This document shows positions 16,223 through 24,455 of a stretch of 64,000 nt of DNA, piece by piece; position 1 is the first letter of the stretch; each line of letters opens with the position of its first letter. The notes beneath the pieces were generated by a model that saw only the letters and a program-made list of their open reading frames with translations, was not told the DNA's origin and searched no databases. The position numbers were made by a program, and so were the translations under genes. Source of the DNA: JBGSKY01 sp041740995 (lineage in GTDB: Bacteria > Planctomycetota > Planctomycetia > Pirellulales > Pirellulaceae); the NCBI GenBank assembly GCA_041740995.1, contig JBGSKY010000274.1, positions 62,001 through 126,000 on the forward strand, given 5' to 3'.

Positions 16223-17137
16223 ATGTGGCCTTTCACAACTACAAAAAAGTCAATTGTAAACAGTCGGTTTCTAAAGACCGGACTGAAAATCATCGACCTT
16301 CTTTTTCCGCTGCCTATTGCAGGTGATGTACTACTTACAGGCGATTCGCGATCAGGTATCAAAACGTTGGGAATCGAAATAGCGAATCGCTTGATGAACA
16401 GCCCGGAGAAAAGTTTTGAGCTTGTCGTCTATCTCGATTCATGGATCAGCGAAGTTGAAGCCGAAGCGCATGAGCTCGATGCGGCCTTGCCGAATTGCAA
16501 AAATATCCGTGTTGTGGAATCGATCACTGCAGAAGAGTTGGATGGACATCTTCAGCAAATCAAATCGAAACAAAATATCGCTGTCTGTTTGATGAGTGAT
16601 CGCTCATCGTTAGTACATCATTTTCGTGAAGCAATTCGAATTCGCCGCAATAGTAGTCAGCCAAAGCAAAGTCTACTTTCAATGGTGATCGGTGAAAAAA
16701 TCGACGACGTCACTTTTGATGCAGTCCTTTATTCATCACGAATGATCGCGAGTCAAGGAATCTATCCTGCTCTGGACATAAACAAGAGTTTTACCAAGAG
16801 CTTGATCGGGAATTCTTCTGATGCGGACCTTGAAAAAGTTGCGCATGACGTTCGGCAAGCTCTTGTGTTAATCACTTCGCAATTGGAAGAAAAATCGCTT
16901 AGCGATGCCAGTTGGGCTTTCAATACCGATCATGACAAGCGTGCTATCGGGCAGGTGCTGAGGTTTATTTCACAGCCATTTTTCACAGCCGAAAAATATA
17001 CCGGTCTATCAGCGGCATTTGTGCCCAGCAAGACAGCGATGAGAGATTTTCAGAACATACTTGCTCAAAAGTATCTTGATCTTCCACCGCAAAACTTTCT
17101 TTACAAAAACGAACTCGAACCGCAGTCGCGCCAGTGA
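16223..17137 (+). CDS. shortened, inactive F1-ATPase beta-like protein
   Basis: The 304-residue protein aligns by eye with ATP synthase beta in three stretches. LKTGLKIIDLLFPLPIAG corresponds to TGIKVIDLLxPYxxGG. VLYSSRMIASQGIYPALD corresponds to LSRxIAELGIYPAVD. LRFISQPFFTAEKYTG plus FQNILAQKYLDLPPQNFLY corresponds to the beta C-terminus (IQRFLSQPFFVAExFTG ... YDHLPEQAFY). The N-terminal beta-barrel is missing and the Walker A loop is altered (GDSRSGIKT). The catalytic GERTREG loop is replaced by LDSWISEVEAEAHE, and most of the Walker B region is deleted. Real beta subunits are about 470 aa. It is therefore unlikely to hydrolyse ATP and may be a scaffold or regulator. Confidence 0.8.
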   Translation: MWPFTTTKKSIVNSRFLKTGLKIIDLLFPLPIAGDVLLTGDSRSGIKTLGIEIANRLMNSPEKSFELVVYLDSWISEVEAEAHELDAALPNCKNIRVVESITAEELDGHLQQIKSKQNIAVCLMSDRSSLVHHFREAIRIRRNSSQPKQSLLSMVIGEKIDDVTFDAVLYSSRMIASQGIYPALDINKSFTKSLIGNSSDADLEKVAHDVRQALVLITSQLEEKSLSDASWAFNTDHDKRAIGQVLRFISQPFFTAEKYTGLSAAFVPSKTAMRDFQNILAQKYLDLPPQNFLYKNELEPQSRQ

Positions 17138-17166
17138 TTGTCAAAATATGGTCTTAAGTGCCTACG

Positions 17167-17289
17167 ATGATTTTATTTCGAACAATTAAAGGCAACCGAC
17201 TGACCTTGAGCTCAACCGGTCGCACCTCGAAAGATTTGTTGGTCGCCGTCGCCAAAAGCCTGCGAATTACACTTGTGAAAAAATTGTAA
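17167..17289 (+). CDS. possible 40-aa basic peptide
   Basis: Within the 312-bp gap before the methyltransferase start, an ATG at 17167 opens a 40-codon frame ending in TAA. It encodes a basic peptide with a helical end (DLLVAVAKSLRITLVKKL). No strong ribosome-binding site precedes it, and I know no homologue. It may be chance. Confidence 0.2.
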   Translation: MILFRTIKGNRLTLSSTGRTSKDLLVAVAKSLRITLVKKL

Positions 17290-17449
17290 ATGCGAAATCA
17301 GCAGACTCGCTGGACTCGCAATGCTGTTGCGCCAATATGTTTTCAACGTCCGAGTTAGACTTGAAGTATCCGATTCAATTCCCTACCAATTTTTTGTCTT
17401 CAAAGGTTATTTAAGGGCTGCAATTCTTTTGAAAATTTCGGACAGCGGA

Positions 17450-18007
17450 ATGCCTGAGCAAACATACTGGGAATCGCTCTTCGATGGCGATGGCATCGTT
17501 CGATCCTTCGGATGGGAAGATGGGCAGCGCAAAAAAGAATCGCGGGTCATAGAATTTGGATGTGGCTACGGCACGTTTACGAATAGACTGGCAAAACTAT
17601 TTTCTGGTCGCATTGACGCATTTGAAATTGATCCAATCATGATCGAAATGACGCGCAATCGCATCGGTAGTTTGCCTAAAGTTCATCTTCATCAATTAGA
17701 CTTTCTCGATGAAGAGTGGCCCGAGGAATCTAAATCAGCCGACGTAGCTGTAATGTTTCATATGTTACATTTATCGGAACCGTTTGAACTGCTAAAACGC
17801 GTTGCCAATCATTTGGCTTCAGGGGCAACGATTGCGATTTTGCACTGGCGAAGTGATAAATTGACTCCCAGAGGTCCAGCGATGCAGACTCGACCCACGA
17901 GGTCCGATATTGAGGATTGGGCAGCGCGCTTGAAAGTGAAAAAAATTAAACAGGTTGACCTCGATCATTCCCCGCATCATGCAGCTTGGAGCCTTGAATT
18001 ACCATGA
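17450..18007 (+). CDS. class I SAM-dependent methyltransferase
   Basis: From the ATG at 17450 the protein has 185 residues. Motif I is VIEFGCGYGTFTNRLAKL, followed by an acidic residue at the end of the next strand (IDAFEID) and a motif IV-like ADVAVMFHMLHL. This fits the Rossmann methyltransferase fold. The substrate is unknown. An upstream in-frame start at 17321 would add 43 residues of unrelated, hydrophobic sequence and is less likely. The stop overlaps the metacaspase start (ATGA), so the two proteins are translationally coupled. Confidence 0.85.
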   Translation: MPEQTYWESLFDGDGIVRSFGWEDGQRKKESRVIEFGCGYGTFTNRLAKLFSGRIDAFEIDPIMIEMTRNRIGSLPKVHLHQLDFLDEEWPEESKSADVAVMFHMLHLSEPFELLKRVANHLASGATIAILHWRSDKLTPRGPAMQTRPTRSDIEDWAARLKVKKIKQVDLDHSPHHAAWSLELP

Positions 18008-21000
18008 GATCAAAAACACATTTTCTTCCGATGATCTGGGGGTTCTCGTTTTGTGCACTAACAGGGTTCGGAGAAGACTACGTTGATCCGAATTTTGCTG
18101 GAAAACCAAACTTGACTCCTCAGTTGGTCGTCGACGCTCAGGGTTTTTCTGGACCGATCGCTAGACTTGCGATCAGCGACGATGGCCGCTGGTTGGCTGG
18201 CGTTGCTGATAAGAACGTTCGCGTCTGGAATCTCGAATCTGGTGTGTTGCACGCAGTCTTACGCGGTTATCAAGAACCCGACGGTTTTCATATCGGTTCC
18301 ATCGACTCACTTACCTTCGCGCCCGACAACGAGCATCTGATGGTGGGAGTTTCGGACAATAGCGAACAAGGCTCAACGCGGGTTTATGATCTCAGATCAC
18401 CTGACGAAATAAAGCAACTTGTTAATGGGCACACCGGCTGTACCAGGGGAATCGCGTTTACCCGATCGGGTAATCGCATGGCGACTTGGGGGTGTGATGG
18501 CTTTGTTGTGTTCTACCTCAAAAATCAAGCCGGTGACTGGGATGTCGATTTTCGCGTTCCTTGGGGTGGCGTGTCCACCGCACCAATCGATCAACTTTAC
18601 ATGCCGGATGATATTTTTGATTTTACGGACGATGAGCAGTACTTGGCATTTCTTTTCCATTCGCCGATCGTCATCTCGGTTGCAAAAAAACGAGCGTTAA
18701 CTGGCCTATCGGAAGTGCCGACGAGTATCAAATCCATTCTGGAAACTCGTCGCGCTCCCTTTAGCGATTGGTATGTGACGCATATGCTGCCGTTCTTGGG
18801 CAAGCCAGCAAGCTCCTCGGACCTCTTTGCGGTCGGCGCAGGCTACGGGAAATCGAAAGGTGAAGCAGCCTTCTTCGGTGTTAGCTGGAACAGTGAAGGT
18901 TCGTCGATTGCTGTTCACAACCACAGCTATAGGGTCACTGCCCTTGCGTGGAATCGTCGCGCAGGAATCGCAGCAAGCGCCGATGCATTGGGGCGAATTC
19001 ATGTATGGGATCCAGCGACCGGCAAAAGCACCCATTCTGTCATCCGTTCAATCACCAAATCGATCTGGAATGTTCGTTGGGCAGCTGACGGTCGACACCT
19101 TTTGTATTCAGACGTCAACTATCCGGTGGGCCAATGGAATTTTAATAGATGGGGAGGCACCGATAAAAAGTTATCATTGGACACATTCGTAGAAACAAAG
19201 AGTGAGATTCGGATGCCTGATCATCCGATCAAACCAACCGCATTTCATCCACAACTGGGGCACGTCGAGCTTGTTGTCTCCAACAACGATAGTAGCGGCA
19301 ACGCGACGAGAAATGCAATTCTCGGTGAATACGACTTGAAACTTACTTACCCAGGGCAAAACAAGAACTCGCAATCACTAATCCCGTGGGGTCTGGCTGA
19401 TCGAGAAAGAGGTCTGACGAATTTTCGGATTCGTGTTCCCCAGCGCAAATTTGGGATGGTTCGGTGTGTTCGATTTATTGAGTATCCTGGATGTATCAGC
19501 GGCTCGACGTGCATCATTGGAACTGAAACTGGGAAACTGTTTGAAGCGACAATCGAAAAGATGAGCAACGGATTCGCCGAACTACATCTTCGGAAAGAAT
19601 TCCTTGGTCACACGGCGGCCATTACAAGTTTTGATGTTTCTCCGAATCAAAAAACATTAGTTACAGGCTCCTTGGACGGAACCATTCGAGTGTTTCCTTT
19701 GACGCCGCCAATGCCTTGTGGCGATATTGATTTTTTGCACGATGGCACGGGCATAGTGAATGTCCCGCAAGGTGGTGAATCAGCGCGAGCAGGGATTTTG
19801 GTTGATGACACGATGCTGACTTTTGACGATGGTTCGTTCTATGAGCGAATTCGAAAACAGCAGACCGGTCAGTATAAGCCTGGCGATCGCGTCAAAATTT
19901 CGGTCAATCGCGGCGTTCAAATGAACGAGCGTCGGAGAGTGCTCGTGAACGTGACGTTGGTGGAGTCACCACAACTGGTTATGCCGCTGACGAGCATGTT
20001 GCTCGCCAGTTCCGGAGAGTGGATTGCTTGGACGCCAGAAGGTTACTACGACTCTTCCAGTGGCGGCGGTAAGTTTGTTGGCTGGCACATCAACCGCGCG
20101 CGTGAGCAAACCGCTAAATTTTTCACAGTTGAACAATTTCAAAAGCAGTACTATCAACCTAAAGTTGTTCGTTACGCGATCACTGAACAATCTAGCACGC
20201 TTGCTATTGCAAAAGCCGATGGTGAGATACCAAATTTCGCGGCTGCAAAACCACTTTCCAGCACCACGCCGACGGAGTTACAAACTCGTATTCCACCGCA
20301 AATTGACATTCTCTCGCCCTCACCCAATTCGGTCAGCCGCGACTCAAAGGTACGCGTGGTTTCACGGGTGAGGATTCCGTCCAATGCGGCGCTCAGCAGT
20401 ATTCGCTTTCAAGTGGACGGACACTCCGTTGAGGGCAAACCACGCGTAACGAATGAGCAAAATGTCGGAGCTGTAAAAGAGATATGGTATGAACAAACTC
20501 TTGAGTTGCCTGTCGGAAAGCGAGGCATTACGGTTCAGGCAGTCTGCACCAATGAAACGCAGGCTGATCGGACGCTGCAATGTGTTATAAAACGCTTTGA
20601 TCCAGAAGCGTCCCAGCAAGGTACTCTGTACATTCTGGCCATTGGTCTGTCCGAATACTCTGACGCCAATTTTCAATTGCAATACGGTGCCAAGGATGCC
20701 GCAGATTTCACGCAAGCGTGGCGAGATTTAGCCAAACGAACGCCTGAAAATATCGAACTAAAGGTTCTTCAAAATGCGCAAGCGACCTGTCAAGCGATTC
20801 GCGAAGAAGGCTTGCAGTGGCTCTTGCAGCAACCGATCAAGTCCGAAGACACGGTGCTTGTATTTCTCTCGGGGCATGCCCTCTTCGATCGCAACGAAGA
20901 TTGGTATTTCGGCGGTCATGACTTGGATCCAGAGCGGCTAATTTCGACTGGTATCTCGGATGCAGAGCTGGACTCCGTGCTGCGAAAAGTACCTACTAAC

Positions 21001-21360
21001 TTGATACTATTTACCGACACATGTCACGCTGGAGGCTTCCAATCCAGCAAAAATGTCTTTCGCAATCCGGCTAGTGGGGCAAGTGTTTGGCGCGGAAGAG
21101 GGCACGTTGTTTTTGCGAGTTGTTTGCCCCAAGAAAGCAGCTTCGAAGCCGAGCAATGGGGCCATGGCGCGTTTACCAAAGCTATCTTGGATTTTCTGAC
21201 TTCGAACAAATCAGATTACAACCAAAACGGAGAACTGACCTTTGATGAGATGGTCTTGTTCGTAAAGACAGCGGTCAGCAATATGACCAACAATATGCAA
21301 AATCCAACAATTGAAATGCCTTCAACGGTGAGCAACATTCCTTTCACTCGCGTCAAATAA
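18004..21360 (+). CDS. exported WD40 repeat-metacaspase with EF-hand loop
   Basis: A 1118-residue protein with a signal peptide (about 1-20). Two blocks of WD40 repeats follow, one near residues 40-380 and one around 520-580 (GHTAAITSFDVSPNQKTLVTGSLDGTIRVF-type spacing). After a linker comes an Ig-like segment (about 760-860). A C-terminal peptidase C14 domain starts at GTLYILAIGLSEYSD, with catalytic His958 in FLSGHA and Cys1007 in DTCHAGG. Beyond the cysteine, residues 1071-1082 (DYNQNGELTFDE) make a perfect EF-hand loop, which fits the calcium dependence of many metacaspases. It cleaves after Arg/Lys or Asp by family; target unknown. Confidence 0.9.
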   Translation: MRSKTHFLPMIWGFSFCALTGFGEDYVDPNFAGKPNLTPQLVVDAQGFSGPIARLAISDDGRWLAGVADKNVRVWNLESGVLHAVLRGYQEPDGFHIGSIDSLTFAPDNEHLMVGVSDNSEQGSTRVYDLRSPDEIKQLVNGHTGCTRGIAFTRSGNRMATWGCDGFVVFYLKNQAGDWDVDFRVPWGGVSTAPIDQLYMPDDIFDFTDDEQYLAFLFHSPIVISVAKKRALTGLSEVPTSIKSILETRRAPFSDWYVTHMLPFLGKPASSSDLFAVGAGYGKSKGEAAFFGVSWNSEGSSIAVHNHSYRVTALAWNRRAGIAASADALGRIHVWDPATGKSTHSVIRSITKSIWNVRWAADGRHLLYSDVNYPVGQWNFNRWGGTDKKLSLDTFVETKSEIRMPDHPIKPTAFHPQLGHVELVVSNNDSSGNATRNAILGEYDLKLTYPGQNKNSQSLIPWGLADRERGLTNFRIRVPQRKFGMVRCVRFIEYPGCISGSTCIIGTETGKLFEATIEKMSNGFAELHLRKEFLGHTAAITSFDVSPNQKTLVTGSLDGTIRVFPLTPPMPCGDIDFLHDGTGIVNVPQGGESARAGILVDDTMLTFDDGSFYERIRKQQTGQYKPGDRVKISVNRGVQMNERRRVLVNVTLVESPQLVMPLTSMLLASSGEWIAWTPEGYYDSSSGGGKFVGWHINRAREQTAKFFTVEQFQKQYYQPKVVRYAITEQSSTLAIAKADGEIPNFAAAKPLSSTTPTELQTRIPPQIDILSPSPNSVSRDSKVRVVSRVRIPSNAALSSIRFQVDGHSVEGKPRVTNEQNVGAVKEIWYEQTLELPVGKRGITVQAVCTNETQADRTLQCVIKRFDPEASQQGTLYILAIGLSEYSDANFQLQYGAKDAADFTQAWRDLAKRTPENIELKVLQNAQATCQAIREEGLQWLLQQPIKSEDTVLVFLSGHALFDRNEDWYFGGHDLDPERLISTGISDAELDSVLRKVPTNLILFTDTCHAGGFQSSKNVFRNPASGASVWRGRGHVVFASCLPQESSFEAEQWGHGAFTKAILDFLTSNKSDYNQNGELTFDEMVLFVKTAVSNMTNNMQNPTIEMPSTVSNIPFTRVK

Positions 21361-21416
21361 TTCAATCGCTCTCGGTCGCCCTTCAGTTATTTTTGCTGTA
21401 CTCAGTTTTGCAGTGC

Positions 21417-22220
21417 TCAGCCTGCCAACGATGAATCCACTAAAGATTGCAAACTCATCAGCACGCGTTCCATACGATGCGGCTTCAAGTCGTCAGTCAA
21501 ATGAAGCTCGTCCATCCATTGGGGCTGCATCATTTGTCCAATTGAAGCATGGATGTCTTGATTAAGTTCCGAGTTGGGTGACTCGACGAAACAGTGCTTG
21601 TCTATCCACTGCTGGCAACCTGAGACTAAAAATTGCCACCTCAGCCTCCGGCGTTGAGCTGACATCGCATCATCCACCGAAGCTACACCCTTGTCCGGCG
21701 ATTTCTTGTGGAAATAATAGGTGGAGCAGTCATTTTGCGAGTCGATGCTTAACAACAAAGTGTCAGTCCAATTTTCAAGCGCAAATCGAATTCGATTCAG
21801 TCTGGCAATGCGATGAACCGGAACTCCAATTGCGTCAGTCATCAAGTGCAAGCATCGATTGCGTGCTTCTTCCTGCCCCACAAAAACACTAGAACTGATT
21901 GCGGCGGAATTGGTGTCTATGGTGAGAGATTCTAACGATGCAGATACAGCGCACAGGACTCGGACAAGAACATCGCTCAAGAAAATTTCCTGCATTACCG
22001 GCTGGAAATAATTCCAGATAAAATCGCGACTCTCACCAGTCGTCAAATCGAGTTGCAATCGGCAATCGTGCAGTGCCGCGTGCCAGCTATTAAAGCGTTG
22101 CCTCGATAAGGTCCAATAACGGTACATCGCATGATGCGGCAGCGGCTGTCGAGTTTCAACCAATTGCGTGTGATGATAGGCCAAAATGGCGGCTGTATCG
22201 ACAAGCCAACGAGCGTGCAT
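21417..22220 (-). CDS. hypothetical protein, 267 aa
   Basis: A soluble, largely helical protein rich in His, Trp and Cys, with no signal peptide and no motif I recognise. It is convergent with the metacaspase gene (56 bp apart). The 248-bp gap on its 5' side separates it from the enoyl-CoA hydratase gene and shows no further gene. The start at 22220 gives MHARWLVDTAAILAYHHTQLV. Confidence 0.65.
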   Translation of the reverse strand: MHARWLVDTAAILAYHHTQLVETRQPLPHHAMYRYWTLSRQRFNSWHAALHDCRLQLDLTTGESRDFIWNYFQPVMQEIFLSDVLVRVLCAVSASLESLTIDTNSAAISSSVFVGQEEARNRCLHLMTDAIGVPVHRIARLNRIRFALENWTDTLLLSIDSQNDCSTYYFHKKSPDKGVASVDDAMSAQRRRLRWQFLVSGCQQWIDKHCFVESPNSELNQDIHASIGQMMQPQWMDELHLTDDLKPHRMERVLMSLQSLVDSSLAG

Positions 22221-22468
22221 AGCAAGTTCCTAAGACGAAAAAAATGTCGTCGCGGTGATCCGACGAGCAAGTTTTCGAAGTGTTGCAGTTTCCGCGCCAG
22301 GTCGGTTCAACTCGCAATTATGCACGCGTTTCTACAGTGAATACGCAGAAAAAAGCTACATAAACGGCTTTTTAAAATTTTCGTCGCCCCGATTTAGTTG
22401 TGAAAACACAACCTGTTTGAGGCTAAAAATCAACAAAGAATACTCGGCGATTCAAGCACACAGGCTAA

Positions 22469-23242
22469 CTAGAATTTTGGCAATCGCTTTTCTACGAAAG
22501 CCGCAATACCTTCGCTGGCCGCTTCCGTTGAGCACATGGTTGCAAGCGCCGTCGCGCCGCTGGATAACGCGTCAAACATCGATTCGCCGATCATTTCATT
22601 GAGCAGGCGTTTAGTCATTTGAATCGATTCAGGTGCGACGTTGGAAATATCATTTGCCCATTGGTTTGCAGCAACCCAGCACTGATCGCTTGGAACCAGT
22701 CGATGCACCCATCCGAGTTCCGCAGCTATCTTGCCCTCAATCCGCTCATTGCCCAACAGCAAACGCGATGCAGCGGCAGCGCCATAACGGAAGTACAACA
22801 ATGGCGCCACGTGACCAGAAACTAACCCATATCGTGGTGCCGGGAGAGAGAAGAATGCTCGTTCGGTCGCAACAACAAGATCGCTCGCGAGCACCAGAGC
22901 AAAACCGAAGCCTATCGCGCCGCCATCGATCGCTGCAATTAGTACTTTCGGAAACCGCATCATTTGTTCGAGTAACTCTTGAAGCTCCGCTGCTACTTCT
23001 TGCCAGTTCTCCAAGCTCTCTTCATCGTGCAGTATCGTTTCGTGCCACGCTTTCAAATCTACCCCCGAACAAAAAGTCTGGCCCGCAGCCGTCAATACTA
23101 CGGAGCGAACTCGCTTTTCGCCGTGCAAGTCGTGGAACGCTTGACTCAACTCTCGGATCATCTTTGCATCTAATGCGTTGTGTGCCGACTTGCGATCGAG
23201 AACTATAGTTGCAGTTGGAGCAGTGACTTTTACGGAAATCAT
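22469..23242 (-). CDS. enoyl-CoA hydratase/isomerase family protein
   Basis: A 257-residue crotonase-fold protein. The substrate-binding loop is seen in LDRKSAHNALDAKMIRELS. The oxyanion-hole glycines lie in GQTFCSGVDLKAWHE and in ALIAAIDGGAIGFGFALVLASD-type sequence. The two catalytic glutamates of true hydratases are not clearly in place (ERAFFSLPAPRYGLV replaces the usual AxFxxPExxxGL), so it may act as an isomerase, lyase or other family activity. It starts 33 bp after queE and is probably co-transcribed with it. Confidence 0.88.
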   Translation of the reverse strand: MISVKVTAPTATIVLDRKSAHNALDAKMIRELSQAFHDLHGEKRVRSVVLTAAGQTFCSGVDLKAWHETILHDEESLENWQEVAAELQELLEQMMRFPKVLIAAIDGGAIGFGFALVLASDLVVATERAFFSLPAPRYGLVSGHVAPLLYFRYGAAAASRLLLGNERIEGKIAAELGWVHRLVPSDQCWVAANQWANDISNVAPESIQMTKRLLNEMIGESMFDALSSGATALATMCSTEAASEGIAAFVEKRLPKF

Positions 23243-23275
23243 TAATTCTTTACTTTCACAATCGAAAAAATCAAT

Positions 23276-23971
23276 TCAGGTGCCACGGACGTTGCCAAAC
23301 CAATGAATGTGCATTCGATCGCAAAACTGTAGCTCGTGTTTTTCGCACCAGGGTCTCATCCATTGCAATTGGAAGTCTAGTTCTTCTAAAGTAGTTCCAC
23401 GAGGCATCAACAAAACCTTTTCTGAGTTAACATCTTTGAGTAAATCCAAATACTCAAGAACTTCTTCGGCATCCAAAATTGAACCGACGACAAACTTCAA
23501 TTGATAATCAACCGCAAGCTTCATCAAATCCTGAACGACTAGAGGCTGATGGCGAATTGCTTCATGCCGCGTATGCCAAATCGGCTCGGCGCTTGAGTCA
23601 GGAGCGCTGTTGCTTAATTTTGGGCTGATTGACATCAGGTCGCAATGCATTACTTCTTTTGGAAGAACGGTCCCGGCGGTTTCGATTGTGATATGTCGAT
23701 TCACTTCAAACAATTGTTGGCACAATCGTTCGATGTCCGGCGCAATCATCGGCTCGCCGCCAGTGATGACGATGTGCTTGTGCCCTAGAGCTAAGGCTTG
23801 CTGGCAGACATCATCAACCGTAATGTTTTCACCCTCGGGTTTCCAGGACGCGTAAGGCGTATCACAAAACCAGCAACGAAGATTGCAACCGCTGGTCCGG
23901 ATAAAAACGCTAGGCACACCCGTTAGAAAACCTTCACCCTGAATACTGGCAAAGATTTCGGCGATACGCAT
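23276..23971 (-). CDS. queE: 7-carboxy-7-deazaguanine synthase
   Basis: A 231-residue radical SAM enzyme that makes the deazapurine ring in queuosine biosynthesis. The start MRIAEIFASIQGEG is the QueE opening. The cluster motif is SGCNLRCWFCDTPYASW (C-x3-C-x2-C), followed by VITGGEP (SAM-binding GGE) and ISPKLSNS, all typical. No other queuosine gene is in the window. Confidence 0.93.
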   Translation of the reverse strand: MRIAEIFASIQGEGFLTGVPSVFIRTSGCNLRCWFCDTPYASWKPEGENITVDDVCQQALALGHKHIVITGGEPMIAPDIERLCQQLFEVNRHITIETAGTVLPKEVMHCDLMSISPKLSNSAPDSSAEPIWHTRHEAIRHQPLVVQDLMKLAVDYQLKFVVGSILDAEEVLEYLDLLKDVNSEKVLLMPRGTTLEELDFQLQWMRPWCEKHELQFCDRMHIHWFGNVRGT

Positions 23972-24182
23972 GGTGAATTAAGATCGCTAACGAATGGACA
24001 AATTGCCGAAACAGGTCGGTATTCAAGCTCAGCTTTGCAAAGGAGAGCCGTGAATATAATATCGAAATCGGAGAGATTTGTCGCCGCAGGGAATTCTAAA
24101 ATCACGCTGACGAAGTGTGACTGGTAAAAAATCGAGTTCGCAGTAAGCTATTCCATGCGGGAGGGTTGTTGCTTCCTACAAT

Positions 24183-24257
24183 CGGGCCGTAGCGCAGCCT
24201 GGCTAGCGCGCTACCTTGGGGTGGTAGAGGTCGGGGGTTCGAATCCCCCCGGTCCGA
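24183..24257 (+). tRNA. tRNA-Pro (anticodon GGG)
   Basis: Seventy-five bases fold as a cloverleaf. The acceptor CGGGCCG pairs with CGGTCCG (one G-U). The D arm contains AGCGCAGCCTGGCTAGCGC. The anticodon stem CTACC/GGTAG holds the loop TTGGGGT, which reads GGG. The T arm is GGGGGTTCGAATCCCCC. C at position 1 and the overall pattern match bacterial proline tRNAs. CCA is not encoded; the discriminator A is followed by CTC. Confidence 0.97.
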
Positions 24258-24259
24258 CT

Positions 24260-24303
24260 CGCGAAAACCCTGCTCTTTCTTAGGAATCAGCAGGGTTTTC
24301 GCG
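24260..24303 (+). terminator. hairpin terminator after tRNA-Pro
   Basis: A perfect 15-bp inverted repeat, CGCGAAAACCCTGCT (24260-24274) with AGCAGGGTTTTCGCG (24289-24303), and a 14-nt loop. TTTCTTG follows. It begins 3 bp past the tRNA and probably ends its transcript, perhaps acting in both directions. Confidence 0.8.
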
Positions 24304-24455
24304 TTTCTTGCAAAGCTCTGAGTTTGCGAATTGTGCACCAACTGCCAAGCGTCGGGTTCGCGACGCTGGCCGTTGAGTTCAGTCGGCTTGGAAGAGCTCT
24401 GGAAATTGTTTGACGAGGAACGATTGTCTCAGCAATCTGAAGAAGCCTCTTTCGC

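Noticed and set aside
18004..21360. WD40-caspase protein as an intracellular antiphage effector
   Set aside because: A signal peptide at the start points to export, and no sensor, nucleotide-signalling or CRISPR gene is adjacent.
24175..24180. TACAAT as a -10 box for tRNA-Pro
   Set aside because: It is only two bases from the first base of the mature tRNA, too close to serve as its promoter.
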